A stretch of 64,000 bases of DNA, from the NCBI RefSeq assembly GCF_006483455.1, contig NZ_PPPU01000019.1, positions 1-64,000 on the forward strand, written 5' to 3'. The translations under genes were made by a program, and so were the position numbers. Of this stretch, positions 5,992 through 16,600 are shown in pieces; position 1 is the stretch's first letter; every line of letters starts with the position of its first letter. The notes under the pieces are model-generated. The model saw only the letters and a program-made list of their open reading frames with translations. It searched no databases and was not told the DNA's origin. Source of the stretch: Methylomonas koyamae. GTDB lineage: Bacteria; Pseudomonadota; Gammaproteobacteria; Methylococcales; Methylomonadaceae.

Positions 5992-8900
5992 TTATTTAAT
6001 TGTCAATGTACCGTACGAAGTAATGTCTTCTGTTGGGTTCCACGGATAAGGTCCAGATCTATAAGGAATAGCTGTTGTGGAAGTATTGCTTATTAAATTA
6101 TTTATTTGATCCCACTGACTGTAACCGCTGCTACCATAGCTATTAGATGAATTAACAGTTACACATCCGTAACTTAGCCTTCCTGGATGCAATCTGGCTC
6201 CGCTTCGTTGCACACCATTTTCATAGAAATAATCATCTATTCTATTATCCTGCCTTAATAAACCGTACCACTGATAGTGAGCAACACTAAAATTCGGGTT
6301 GTCTGTTATGTAATAGGTTCCAGCAGGTGCTGGAAGGAAAGGAGCGGTATTTGTTTGCGTGACAAATCCGTATGGTTGATTAGCATAACCGCCAGTAAAT
6401 GCATTAGCAGTTACACTCGCGCCCGTATCTTGGTCAGTAACCGTAAGCGTATTGGTGTTTGTATCAAGTACCGCGTCAACTAAAAGTCCGCGCCTATCAG
6501 TGTACCTCAGCGGATTATTCCGAACATAGGCATAAGTATTAATCCCCCCCGCCAACCCAATCGGGTCCGATTGCAGATAGCGGCCGAGTTCGGGCGAATA
6601 ATAACGGGCCATATTGTAGTGCAGGCCGGATTCGGCGTCGAAGTACTGGCCGGGGAAGCGCAGGTTTTGGCTGATGGCGTTCGTGGTGGTCTGCATCAGG
6701 CCGAAGGGTTGGAGTTGGGCAGCCCAGGCGGTTTGCCCGGCGGCGTTGCTGGCTTTCAGCGGCACGCCCAGCGGGTGGTTGTGAAAGTAGTAGATCGGGC
6801 TGTTGGCGGCGCTGCCGTCGATCCGAGCCAGCGGTTGGCCGTCCAGGTAGGCGTAGTGGCTGGGCGTGCCGGCGTTTTCGGCCAGTAGCTGGCTACCGGC
6901 GTAGGCGAAAGTTTGCAACGGCTTGCCCGGCCGGGTTTTGCCGACCCGGCGCCCGAAGGCGTCGTAGGCGTAGCCGGCCAGCATGCTAGTGCCGCTATTG
7001 ATCTGCACTAGGCGTTGGTCCGCGGCGTACAGGTAATCGACCGGCGTGCTGAGCACATTCCAGAACGACGATTTCAGTTCGGTTTGCGAGCGGTCGATTG
7101 CGCCGCGGGCGTCGCTCCGGAAGTGGTTGAGTTGTTGGCCGGTCGCAGGGCTGCCCATCACCGTCCCCAACAATTGCTGGCTGTCCGGATCGTACCGGTA
7201 ATCCGCCGTGCCGCCGCCAGGGCTGGATTGCTGGGTACGGTTACCCACCGCATCGTATTGGTAATTTTGATTTTGCAGTGGATTGGCGTGGCTCAGAGCG
7301 GTTAGTTCGCCGACGGCGTCGTAGGTGTAAGTTTGTCGGGCCAGACTGGCGGTTTCGTCGTTGCTCAAGGTCATGTTACCCAGGCTGTCGTAGCCGTATT
7401 GCTGGCGAAACAGGTTGCCGGCGGTCTGCCGGGTCAGGCGGTAATCCAGGTCGTATTGGCGAATGTCGTTGAGGCCGTTGCCGTAGGTCAGGCCGGCGAC
7501 CGGGCCGAACGGCAGGTGGACGATCTTGTCCGCCAGCAGCCGGGTGGTGGTGGTGGTGCCGGATACGGTGTCGGCGACTTGCAGGCGCCGGACTTGTCCG
7601 GCGGCGTCGTATTGGTATTGCAGGCGGCGGCCGCTGGCGGGCTGGGTGTGGACGACGCGGTCGTCGGCATCGTAGCCGAAAGCCAAATCGCTGAGTACGG
7701 TGCCATTGGATGGTTTGCGTACCGCGCTGCCGAGCAGGTTGCCGCGCAGGTCGAATTGGTAGCGGGTAGCGATATCGCCGCGGCGGGCGTCGGTCAACCG
7801 GCCTTGCTGACCGGCAATATTGCCGGCAGTGCCGTCGTAACCGAATTCGGCGTCGGCTTCGCTGCCGGGATAATCGATACCCAGCAGACGGTTGAGGGCG
7901 GTGATGTTGGCGGCGTCGGTGGTTTGAGTCAGGTTGCCGGCGGCGTCGTAGGCGTATTGAGTCGCGCCGGTGTTGGGGCTGTCGACGCGGGTCAGGTCGC
8001 CCAGGCCGTTGTAGGTGTATCCGGTGTTGTGACCGGCAGCGTCGGTGACTTGGGTCAGGCGGTCCTGAGCGTCGTAATAATAGTCGGTCTGGCCGTTCAA
8101 GGCGTCGGTGGTGCGGATCAGCCGGTCCAGGCTGTCGTATTGGCGCTGGCTGACGTGGCCGGCGGCATCGGTGGTTTGAGTCAGATTGCCGTTGGCGTCG
8201 TAGGCGTAGCTCGTAGTTTGGTTGTAGGCGCCGATGTCTTGTTGCAGGCGGGACAAGGCGTCGAATACCCGGCTGCGGGTTTTGACGACGGTGCCGCTGC
8301 TATCGAGAATCTCTTCTTTGGTCCGATTGCCGATGGCGTCCAGCGTGTAATGAATCCGCCCGCCCAAGGCGTCGGTAATGTCGGTCAGGCGGTGGGCGGC
8401 GTCGTAGGTGTAGCGGAAAAACACGCCGCTGGGCCGGGTGACTTTAGTCAAATTGCCGGCAGGATCGTAGTCGTAGCGGGTAATGTTGCCGCCGACATTT
8501 TTTTGGGTCAGCCGGCCGCGGGCGTCGTAAGCGAAGCTGATCACCAGGCCGTTGGCTGCGGTCAGGCCGAGCGGACGGCCGTTGGCGTCGTAGGCGGTAA
8601 AGGTGGTGGTGTGGCCCAGGGCATTGCTGATCTGCCACAGGTCGCCGATATGGTGGGTGGACGCGGTATCGGTGTAATAGCGGTAGGTGGTGACGTCGCT
8701 AACGTCGGTCCGCGGGCCGTCGGCGGTCAGAATTTGGCCGAGGCTGTTGTAGGTGTAACTCCAACTGCGGCTTTGTTGGCTCGCGGTATCGGTGACGGTC
8801 TTGCGCAGCAGGTTGCCGCCGGTGTCGTAACTGAAGCTTGTGCGGCGGCCGGCTTCGTCGATTTGAGTCGGCAGCCGGTAGCTGGCGTGCCACTGGGTAC

Positions 8901-9873
8901 TGACTTTGCGGATGCTGCTGCCCGCGGTTGGGTTGTACGCCGCTAAATTGGCGGGACAACCGGAACCGGCCGGCAAGCCTTCCAGGCGCACGGTTTCCAG
9001 GTTGCGGCTCAGGTCGTAAGCGTAGCAGCTGAGGTTGCCGTTGAAGTCGGTTTGGCTGGCAAGGTTGCCGTTGGCGTCGTAGCTACGGGTTTGGGTCGCC
9101 GTACCGCCGCCGGTCGCGCCGGGCTGACGAAGGCCGGTGAGTTTCAAGACGTTCAGCACGTTTTGGAAGGTGTAATGCCGAGCCGTACTCAAGCTGTCAG
9201 TGACATCCGTACTGTTGTCGCTGTTGTAGACCAGGCTCACTTGCTCGGCACCGCCGGCATGCTGCGACAGATTGGCCCGGCCTTGGCTGTCGTAACTCCA
9301 GGTGGCGAAGCGGGCGCCGTTTTCGTCGGTGATGCCGGTCAGCGCATGCGGGAAAGTGGTATTTTCGTAATGGTAGCGGCGAATACTGCCGTCCTGGTAG
9401 GTGGCTTGGCTCAGGTTGCCCTGGCTGTCGTATTGGTACTGGCTGAACAATCCGTCAGGAAAGGTCGCGCGGGCGATACGGTTGGCGCTGTCGTAGCTCA
9501 ACTGCAGAGTATGGCCGAACGGCCCGGTGACGCTACTGAGCCGTTGCGAGGCGTCGTAGGCAAATGCGGTAACGCGGCCGTTGGTTTCGGTACGCGATTG
9601 GATACGGCCGCCGTTGTCGTAACGCTCGACAGTGCCGGCGGCATCGGTCAGCGTGTAACCGCCGCCGTCCTGGGTCAGACGCAAACGACTGTCGGCATCG
9701 CCGCTCCAGGTGCCGTTGGTCAGCGTAAACCATTCGGCACGGCCATCGGCTTGGTGGATAAAAATTTTGCCCGTCAAAATTTCCAGACTGGGCGAATATT
9801 GGTCACTCCAGCCGTATCCCAAGACCCCGTTTACGTTCCAGGCTCCGCTGTTGTAGTAACGGGCAAAACGCAA
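5992..9873 (-). CDS. RHS repeat protein with L,D-transpeptidase-like C-terminal tip
   Basis: The body of the main RHS polymorphic toxin. 1293 codons are counted from a TTG at 9873, but the frame is open to 10113, where a TAG separates it from its own N-terminus (10114-10467). The upstream open part reads through a Cys-rich segment and NPCDVSTGNKYQSETDF, a typical pre-RHS (DUF6531-like) sequence, so 9873 is not the natural start. Dozens of YD repeats (xYDxxGxL) build the shell; the core ends with RYYSPELGRYLQSDPIGLAG. The last 165 residues are the variable tip: LHPGRLSYGCVTV (catalytic-type Cys codon at 6165-6163) resembles the H...[ST]xGC signature of YkuD/DUF2778 (Tlde1) enzymes, which cut or exchange peptidoglycan peptides. 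The Arg normally after the Cys motif is not seen. An exported immunity gene follows. Confidence 0.85.
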   Translation of the reverse strand: MRFARYYNSGAWNVNGVLGYGWSDQYSPSLEILTGKIFIHQADGRAEWFTLTNGTWSGDADSRLRLTQDGGGYTLTDAAGTVERYDNGGRIQSRTETNGRVTAFAYDASQRLSSVTGPFGHTLQLSYDSANRIARATFPDGLFSQYQYDSQGNLSQATYQDGSIRRYHYENTTFPHALTGITDENGARFATWSYDSQGRANLSQHAGGAEQVSLVYNSDNSTDVTDSLSTARHYTFQNVLNVLKLTGLRQPGATGGGTATQTRSYDANGNLASQTDFNGNLSCYAYDLSRNLETVRLEGLPAGSGCPANLAAYNPTAGSSIRKVSTQWHASYRLPTQIDEAGRRTSFSYDTGGNLLRKTVTDTASQQSRSWSYTYNSLGQILTADGPRTDVSDVTTYRYYTDTASTHHIGDLWQISNALGHTTTFTAYDANGRPLGLTAANGLVISFAYDARGRLTQKNVGGNITRYDYDPAGNLTKVTRPSGVFFRYTYDAAHRLTDITDALGGRIHYTLDAIGNRTKEEILDSSGTVVKTRSRVFDALSRLQQDIGAYNQTTSYAYDANGNLTQTTDAAGHVSQRQYDSLDRLIRTTDALNGQTDYYYDAQDRLTQVTDAAGHNTGYTYNGLGDLTRVDSPNTGATQYAYDAAGNLTQTTDAANITALNRLLGIDYPGSEADAEFGYDGTAGNIAGQQGRLTDARRGDIATRYQFDLRGNLLGSAVRKPSNGTVLSDLAFGYDADDRVVHTQPASGRRLQYQYDAAGQVRRLQVADTVSGTTTTTRLLADKIVHLPFGPVAGLTYGNGLNDIRQYDLDYRLTRQTAGNLFRQQYGYDSLGNMTLSNDETASLARQTYTYDAVGELTALSHANPLQNQNYQYDAVGNRTQQSSPGGGTADYRYDPDSQQLLGTVMGSPATGQQLNHFRSDARGAIDRSQTELKSSFWNVLSTPVDYLYAADQRLVQINSGTSMLAGYAYDAFGRRVGKTRPGKPLQTFAYAGSQLLAENAGTPSHYAYLDGQPLARIDGSAANSPIYYFHNHPLGVPLKASNAAGQTAWAAQLQPFGLMQTTTNAISQNLRFPGQYFDAESGLHYNMARYYSPELGRYLQSDPIGLAGGINTYAYVRNNPLRYTDRRGLLVDAVLDTNTNTLTVTDQDTGASVTANAFTGGYANQPYGFVTQTNTAPFLPAPAGTYYITDNPNFSVAHYQWYGLLRQDNRIDDYFYENGVQRSGARLHPGRLSYGCVTVNSSNSYGSSGYSQWDQINNLISNTSTTAIPYRSGPYPWNPTEDITSYGTLTIK

Positions 9874-10110
9874 ACCGGTGGCAGTGCTTTCGAAGTCGGT
9901 TTCGGATTGGTATTTGTTGCCGGTCGAGACGTCGCAGGGGTTGCCTACTCCGTTACAGGTTTGCCCTAGGGTTTTGGGAGGGAATTGGTAAATGGTGACA
10001 CAACTACGGCTGCCTGGGATCAGCTCAGTCGAGCCATAAGGGCATTGAAAACTGCAGGTATTGGTACTTGAGTTGTAAATTGCTCCCGCGGGACATTGGC
10101 AGGTATCGGT

Positions 10111-10467
10111 CTAGAAATCGAAAGTCCGTGGTGCAATACAGGTTGGTTGGACAGTTGAGTAGTAATAGCCATTGGAAGAGACAACTGCGCCGTTCACGCA
10201 ATGTGCGTAGGCCCTTATTATCCGGGGATTGGAGGGTAATCCCCCTTCCAAGCCCAAGGTGCAAGTACCATTCCAAGACGAGGAGTATGCGTTGTACCAG
10301 CATAATGCATCAGGTGAACCGTAGCCCGGAGTATTAGCACAGTTATACAAAGCTTCTGCAGGCCCAGCAAAAGCGAATTTGATCGGTATCCACAAAATTA
10401 GAAGGAGCAGATAGCGCAGACGTCCGTCGTTGTTGCTGAAATTATTATTTTTGAAATCGCAATTCAC
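10111..10467 (-). pseudogene. N-terminal part of the rhs gene, ended by an in-frame TAG
   Basis: A 118-codon frame from GTG 10467 to TAG 10111-10113, in the same frame as the RHS body. GGAAG sits eight bases before the GTG. Residues 1-35 form a Sec signal peptide (basic and Asn-rich start, then LRYLLLLILWIPIKFAFA with cleavage before GPAEA). The following Cys-bearing segment (NCANTPGYG, CWYNAYSSSW, CTLGLEGG, CVNGAV, CIAPRTFDF) runs into the stop. Beyond the stop the same style continues at once (TDTCQCPAGAIYNSSTNTC). A CAG-to-TAG change (Gln to amber) explains the break best. Either the gene is newly inactivated, or the stop is read through or suppressed, or it is a sequencing error. Confidence 0.7.
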
Positions 10468-11032
10468 ATCCGGCTTCCTATGAAATTTAGGTAACTTAGC
10501 GACAGTCCGTTCTGGATTAGTTTACGTTCTGCTAATTCTCGGTTCATTTAAGCGCTGACGCACAACCCTAACGCAAAAACATAGCCGCCCGACTTGATAT
10601 TTCAATCGTTGTCTTGGTGAATTTCTCCGTTTCAATCGAATTTGTTAGCAAATTGCCAACTAACTCTCACTGTGTCACTGCAGCCGGATGGGAAAGTTTC
10701 GATTCTGGAAGGCGTTGCGCGCCCGAGTTCGGTTTTATGCCAGGATAGAAGAGGGGATGAATACTCTCAGCCACAACGTAGAGAGGCCAACCTTTATCTA
10801 CCCTATCAGGATGCGCCAGCCAATAATGATTCCAGTCCCGCTGCTACTTCTCGGAAATCCCGATGATTTCCAGTAATCAACCTGGCCAAACATAACCGCA
10901 ATCCGAACCAGCCATCTCTAAAACCGAACCCGCCGATCAATCCAGCAAAAATCCGCATTTTGCCGACCATTACGAAACGCCGCCAATCCGGCCGCCTATA
11001 CTTGGCAGGTCTCAATTTTGCGAAGCGCAACC
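10468..11032. other. long intergenic region, promoters of divergent genes
   Basis: About 560 bases between the rhs start (minus) and the kinase gene (plus). It must hold both promoters. Two short plus-strand frames (about 10640-10876) lack ribosome sites and protein-like composition and are not called. No repeat or RNA structure was recognised. Confidence 0.4.
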
Positions 11033-12982
11033 ATGGCTCCGGAAGACGATATTACCCGTATGCTGCCGCTGGACGACGTCACCATCATCAAGTCGCGTCC
11101 GCAGCGCCGGACCTCGGACGACGTTCCGGAGGCTGAAGATCATTACGGCGGCGATTATGCGTTGCGCGGCGCGGTCGGTGCCGGCGGCGTCGGCCGGGTG
11201 TTACTGGGTTTCGACCAGCGCATCGGCCGGGAAGTGGCGATCAAGGAAATGCTGGATCAGGCCGCCAACGAAGACATGGCCTTGAATGCGCGCTTTCTGC
11301 GCGAAGCCCGTATTACCGGCCGGCTGGAGCATCCGAGCATCGTCCCGGTCTACGACCTGGGCGTCAAACAAAGCGGCGCGCCGTATTACGTGATGCGGCT
11401 GGTGCGCGGCGATACGCTGGCCAAGGCCCTGAAAGAATGCAACAACGAGCCGTTGGCCGAACACGCCTTATCCAAACGCCTGGCCCTGCTCGACCGGGTG
11501 ATCGACGTCTGCGAGGCCCTGGCCTACGCCCATTCCAAAGGCGTCGTGCACCGCGACCTCAAACCCGGCAATATCGTGTTGGGGCCGTTCGGCGAGACCA
11601 TCGTGCTGGACTGGGGCCTGGCCAAAGTGGAAAACGAAGCGGAAACGCCGCTGCCGGCGTCGCACCCGCAACACTACGACGCCGATCTGACCCAATTCGG
11701 CGACATTCTCGGCACGCCGGCCTATATGGCGCCGGAGCAGGCCGATCCGGAGTTTGGCGAGATCGATGCCCGCTCCGACGTGTTCGCCCTCGGCTGCATC
11801 CTTTACTACCTGCTGAACGGCCGGCCGCCGCTGCAAGGCAATGCCGACCAAATCATGTCGCAATTGGTCTCGGCGGCGTCGATGCCGGACGCCCGCAATC
11901 CGAAACTGGCCGCTCCGGCCGAATTGATCGCGATTTGCAACAAGGCGCTGTCCAAACGCCAAAGCCTGCGCTTTAAAGACGCCGGCGCGCTGGCCGAAGA
12001 GTTGCGAGCCTTCCGCGACGGCCGTCTGGTCAACGCCTATGCCTATACCCGCGGCGAATTGCTACGCCGCTTCATCGCCCGCAACAAACTCGCGCTGTCA
12101 GCCAGCGCCGCGGTGTTGGTTTCGATCCTGGCCGGCGCCGGATTGGCTTTTAAATTCGGGGTCGAAGCGCATCAAGCCCGGCAAGTAGCTGAAGCCGAGG
12201 GCGAGCTTGCCAAACAACAGCAGCAACGCGCCGAGCAAGCGCTGGCCGACGTGACCCGCATTTCCAACGCCAACCTGAGCAGCGCCGACGCGATTGCCAC
12301 CAAAATCGGCGCCGAATTGGAAAACACTCAGGCCGGCTTGGTGCAAACCGCCGCGCAGTTCAAATCCGCCGCCGAACTGGCCGGCGCGGGGCCGTTACTC
12401 GAAAGCTTGTTGGCGCAATTGCCGCGCCTGACCAGCGTAGCCGCAACCCGCGCGCCGGGTACCATCGTCGCAGTAGCGCCGGCCAAATATCGGCAAGCGA
12501 TCGGCAGCGATACTTCGCAACTGGAGCACAACCGGCAGGTATTGCAAACCGGCGAACCGGCCCTCAGTCGAGTCTATCCGGCACCGGAAGGCTATCAGGC
12601 CATCACCTTGGTGGCCCCTGTCAGAATCGGCAACACGCTAGCCGGCTTCGTTTCCGGACGCTTTAAAGCCGCCGAGTTATTGGGTGAGTTATTGGCACCG
12701 GAACTGCAACTGCCGGGCCGAACCATCTGGGTGATAGAGGACGACGGCTTGATTTTGTTCGATACCGACCGCGACGAAATCGGCCTGAATCTGTTCCGCG
12801 AGGAACGCTACGCCGAGTTGCCGGAATTGCGCGAACTGGCCGAACATATCGCCGCCCAGGATGCCGGCGTCGGTTACTACCAGAATCCGGCTGCATACAG
12901 CGGCCGCCGTATTGGCTCATGGGTCAGCCTGAGACCGGTCGCCAACCGGGAATGGAAAGTCGTGGTGCTGGAAGCGTGGTAA
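11033..12982 (+). CDS. membrane Ser/Thr protein kinase with C-terminal sensor region
   Basis: About 649 residues. The N-terminal half is a Hanks-type kinase: Gly loop GAVGAGGVGRV (about residues 48-58), VAIKEM lysine, catalytic HRDLKPGN (residues 173-180), metal-binding DWG (193-195, in place of DFG, as often in bacterial kinases), and GTPAYMAPEQ in the activation segment. One transmembrane helix (about 353-373, LSASAAVLVSILAGAGLAF) is followed by a coiled coil rich in Glu/Gln/Ala (QQQQRAEQALADV) and a C-terminal domain that looks like a double-Cache/PAS-type sensor (ending WKVVVLEAW). The order kinase-TM-sensor suggests extracytoplasmic sensing. A TTG at 11018 with AGGT before it is an alternative start. 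The gene is followed by an NlpC/P60 lipoprotein that may share its promoter. Confidence 0.85.
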   Translation: MAPEDDITRMLPLDDVTIIKSRPQRRTSDDVPEAEDHYGGDYALRGAVGAGGVGRVLLGFDQRIGREVAIKEMLDQAANEDMALNARFLREARITGRLEHPSIVPVYDLGVKQSGAPYYVMRLVRGDTLAKALKECNNEPLAEHALSKRLALLDRVIDVCEALAYAHSKGVVHRDLKPGNIVLGPFGETIVLDWGLAKVENEAETPLPASHPQHYDADLTQFGDILGTPAYMAPEQADPEFGEIDARSDVFALGCILYYLLNGRPPLQGNADQIMSQLVSAASMPDARNPKLAAPAELIAICNKALSKRQSLRFKDAGALAEELRAFRDGRLVNAYAYTRGELLRRFIARNKLALSASAAVLVSILAGAGLAFKFGVEAHQARQVAEAEGELAKQQQQRAEQALADVTRISNANLSSADAIATKIGAELENTQAGLVQTAAQFKSAAELAGAGPLLESLLAQLPRLTSVAATRAPGTIVAVAPAKYRQAIGSDTSQLEHNRQVLQTGEPALSRVYPAPEGYQAITLVAPVRIGNTLAGFVSGRFKAAELLGELLAPELQLPGRTIWVIEDDGLILFDTDRDEIGLNLFREERYAELPELRELAEHIAAQDAGVGYYQNPAAYSGRRIGSWVSLRPVANREWKVVVLEAW

Positions 12983-13061
12983 ACCAAACCAGAAACCGCG
13001 AGCGCACCGCGTACGGACCCACTATACTAAGCGCGATTCGCTTACGTTGTTGATACTGCCG

Positions 13062-13619
13062 ATGTTCAAATCTTGTTCGGATTTTCGGATTTGCCGTTCC
13101 GCCGGCCCTTGGCTGCTGGCGCTAGCGCTTGGTCAATTGGCCGGTTGCGCCAGCACCGAAAAGGCGCCGCCGCCGATTACCCTGCCGCAAACCGAAGGCG
13201 GCAACCGGATGGCCGTGGCCGAAGCGCTGCAATTGCAGGGCGCACCCTATGTTTACGGCGGCGAATCGCCCAGCGAAGGTTTCGATTGCAGCGGCCTGGT
13301 GTATTACGTGTACTACCGCCAAGGTTTGCGCCTGCCGCGCGACACCCAATCGTTGGCCCGGCAACTGCCGGCCGTGGCGCCGGAACAGCGCCTGCCCGGC
13401 GACCTATTGTTTTTCAATACCGAACGGCCCTACTCCCACGTCGGCATTTATATCGGCGGCGAACAATTCGTCCATGCGCCGAGCGCCCGCAGCGGCCGGG
13501 TCATGGTCTCCGACCTGCGCCAGCCCTATTGGCGCGAGCGCTTCATCGGCGTGCGCCGGCCGCTCAACCGCCAAGCCTTGTCTTTCAACGACCTTGGCGC
13601 CGGCTGCGGCTTCAATTAA
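13062..13619 (+). CDS. NlpC/P60 family lipoprotein (peptidoglycan endopeptidase)
   Basis: 185 residues. The signal sequence ends in the lipobox LAGC, so it is an outer-membrane or periplasm-facing lipoprotein. The NlpC/P60 domain holds all the expected catalytic residues: Cys in GFDCSGLVYYVY, His in YSHVGIYIG and a third polar residue in FVHAPS. Enzymes of this family cut the D-Glu-mDAP link of peptidoglycan stem peptides (as MepS/Spr does). Length is normal for the single-domain lipoprotein type. ATG 13062 is chosen over a TTG at 13047. The 3' end overlaps the convergent hybrid kinase gene by four bases. It follows the Ser/Thr kinase by about 80 bases and may be cotranscribed. Confidence 0.9.
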   Translation: MFKSCSDFRICRSAGPWLLALALGQLAGCASTEKAPPPITLPQTEGGNRMAVAEALQLQGAPYVYGGESPSEGFDCSGLVYYVYYRQGLRLPRDTQSLARQLPAVAPEQRLPGDLLFFNTERPYSHVGIYIGGEQFVHAPSARSGRVMVSDLRQPYWRERFIGVRRPLNRQALSFNDLGAGCGFN

Positions 13620-16600
13620 ACCCGGCCGCTGTCCCTGCCAATCAACGCCGAAAACTCGTCGGCCGGCATCGGCTTGCCGAACAAATAGCCTTGCGCCTGC
13701 TTGCAATGGTTTTGCCGCAAATACTTTGCCTGTTCGGCAGTTTCCACACCCTCGGCGATAACTTCGAACTTTAGAATCCCGGCGATCGAAATGATCACTC
13801 GCACGATCGCCGCGGCATCGTCGTCGTGCATGATGTTGGCGACAAAGGATTTGTCGATCTTCAGTTTGTCGAATACGAACTGTTTCAGTTGGTTCAAACT
13901 GGAATAGCCGGTGCCGAAATCGTCGATCGATATCTGCATCCCGGCGTTTTTTAAGCGCGACAGAATTTCACGCTTTTGTTCCGGATGGCGAATGAACAGG
14001 CTTTCGGTCAATTCCAATTCCAGATACTCGGCCGCCAGCCCGGATTCGCGCAAAATCGCGATAACTTGTTCGGCGAAACCGTCCCGGTCCAACTGCTTGG
14101 CCGAGACGTTGACCGCGACCACGAACGGCGGATGGCCGCTTTGTTGCCACTGCCGGTTCTGCCGGCAAGCCTCGCGCAGCACCCAGGCGCCGATCTCTTC
14201 GATCAAGCCAATCTCCTCCGCCACCGGAATAAACTGGTCGGGGGATATCATACCCAGCTCCGGATGCCGCCAACGAATCAAGGCCTCGGCGCCGATCACG
14301 CGGCCGGAATCCAAATCGATCTGCGGCTGGTAATGCAAAAAGAATTCGCGGCGCTGCAAGGCCCGGCGTAAATCGCTTTCCAGGCGCAATTTGCTGGAAA
14401 CCGCAAACTCCATGCTCTGTTCGTAGAAGCAAAAGGTATTGCCCTGCTCCTTGGCCCGGTACATCGCGGTGTCGGCGTGCTTAACCAGCAGGCCGCTGTC
14501 CTTGCCGTCGTAAGGGGACAAGGAAATGCCGATACTGGAGCTGATATAAAACTCCTGCCCCATCAACGCGAAGGGCTTGGCGATGGCATTACAGATTTTT
14601 TGCGCCACCGCCGCGGCATCCTGCGGATTGCCGATATGCTCCAGCAACAGAATGAATTCGTCGCCGCCGAAGCGCGACACCATGTCTTCGCGGCGGACGC
14701 AAGCCTGTATCCGCTCGGCGGCGGCCTTCAGCATCAAGTCGCCGACATCGTGACCCATGGTGTCGTTGGTCAGTTTGAAGCGGTCCAGATCCAGAAACAG
14801 CACCGCATGCTGGGCCGGCACCGCCGCAGGTTTGGCCAGCACCCGGTTCAAGCGCTCCATAAATTGCACGCGGTTGGGCAGATTGGTCAACGGATCGTGG
14901 TAGGCCAGCCGATTCAGGCTGCGCTGGCTTTGGCTGGCTTTCAGCAAATGGGCGATGCGCTTGCGCAACACCGTGAAATGAATCGGCTTCGGAATGAAAT
15001 CGTTAGCGCCGGTGGAGAAGGCCAGTTCGACCGAATGTTCGTTCTCCAGCGCAGTGATCATCAGAATCGGCACCTCCGCGCCGTGCGGTAATGCGCGGAT
15101 GGCTTTGCAAGCAGCGAATCCGTCCATTTCCGGCATCATCGCGTCCATCAAAATCAAATCGGCCATTTGCCGCGCGCACAAAGCCACGGCCTGCCGGCCG
15201 GTGACGGCCACATCGACGGTATAGCCGTCCTGTTGCAAGATGTCCTGCAAAGCCACGCGCAAAACCCGGTCGTCGTCGGCCACCAGCACCCGCGGCCCGA
15301 TCTGCGCCAACGCTTGCTCGCCGGTCGGCTCGGCGTCGATTTCCGCCAGCAGCAGCCGTTCCAGCGTGCGGAACTCGGTCAGCAAGCTCTCGGCCATGCG
15401 CTCGGCGCCCGCGGCCAAGGCACCGTTTTCGGCCGCCAATTCCAATTGGCGGGCCGTTGCCGCCAGTCTTTCCCCGCCCAAACTGCCGGCAGCGCCTTTC
15501 AAGGCGTGCGCCAGTTCCCGCAACCGGCCCAAGTCCGCGTCCCGCACAGCCTGACCGATTTGCGCAATCTGCGGCGGCGCATCCTCCACAAAAAAGCGGA
15601 TCATTTTGGGGTATGCGCCGCCGACTTCCTCGCGCAGTTGCAACAAGGTTTCGCGGTCCAGGGTCGCCGGTTCGGCTCCGGCAGACGCTGCCGCGGCATC
15701 GCTTGCCTCGGCCAGCGGCAGCCGCCGATTTTCGCTGTGGTTAAGCAATTTTTGCCGCAAGGCCTTCAGCTTGATCGGCTTAGCCAGGAAATCGTCCATG
15801 CCGACGGAACGGCACTGCTCTTCGTCGCCGCGCAGGGCGTTGGCTGTCATCGCGATGATCGGCACCCGACTCGGCGCCCCCGGTAACGCCCGGATACGCC
15901 GCGTGGCTTCGAAGCCATCGATGCCGGGCATGTGGCAGTCCATCAGTACCACGTCGAACGCTGCGGATTCCACCCTCTCCAAGGCTTCCGCCCCGGAGGC
16001 GGCGATTTGGTAACGGCAACCCAAGCGTTCCAGCATGCCGGCCGCCACCATTTGCCCGGCCCGGTTGTCCTCCACCACTAAGACGTTCAAGGCCAATGCC
16101 GATCTGTCGAAGGCTGCTTGCGCTTCTTCACCGCCGGTTAGGACCTGCGAACAATCGGCAGTCAATAAATCATATAGATCGGCCGCCGTTACCTCCCCAG
16201 GAAAACAGGCCGCTAAATACGGTAAATCGGGCAGCCCTTCTACGGAGGCGGCATGATTCAACACGATGAACCTGGTCTCCTCCCAGCCGCCGCCAATCCG
16301 CTCCAGCCATTGGTGTGCCGAAGCGCTTGCCATATCGACCACTGCAAAACGGTAGGCTTGACCCTGGTCGCGGCCGACCTGCAATAGTTCGGCCGCATGA
16401 CTATCGAAACCGCTAAGGTGGTAACGAACCTGCCATTCTGCGAGATTGCCCGTCAGGAAACGGCCGGTTTGCTCGTTATCGGTCACTACCAGAATGTTCA
16501 GGTGAGCAAAACAATCCCGTCGCGCATTGGACAAGATTACGCTACCGCCCGGAGCCCGGAACGGTAAACTAAACCAAAACCGACTCCCAAGGCCCAGCCG

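Noticed and set aside
7333-8946. 537-codon plus-strand open frame
   Set aside because: It lies entirely antisense to the YD repeats of the rhs gene; its Val/Ala/Gly-rich repetitive sequence mirrors the repeats and has no ribosome site.
10642-10876. Short plus-strand frames upstream of the kinase
   Set aside because: No ribosome site and no recognised protein features.
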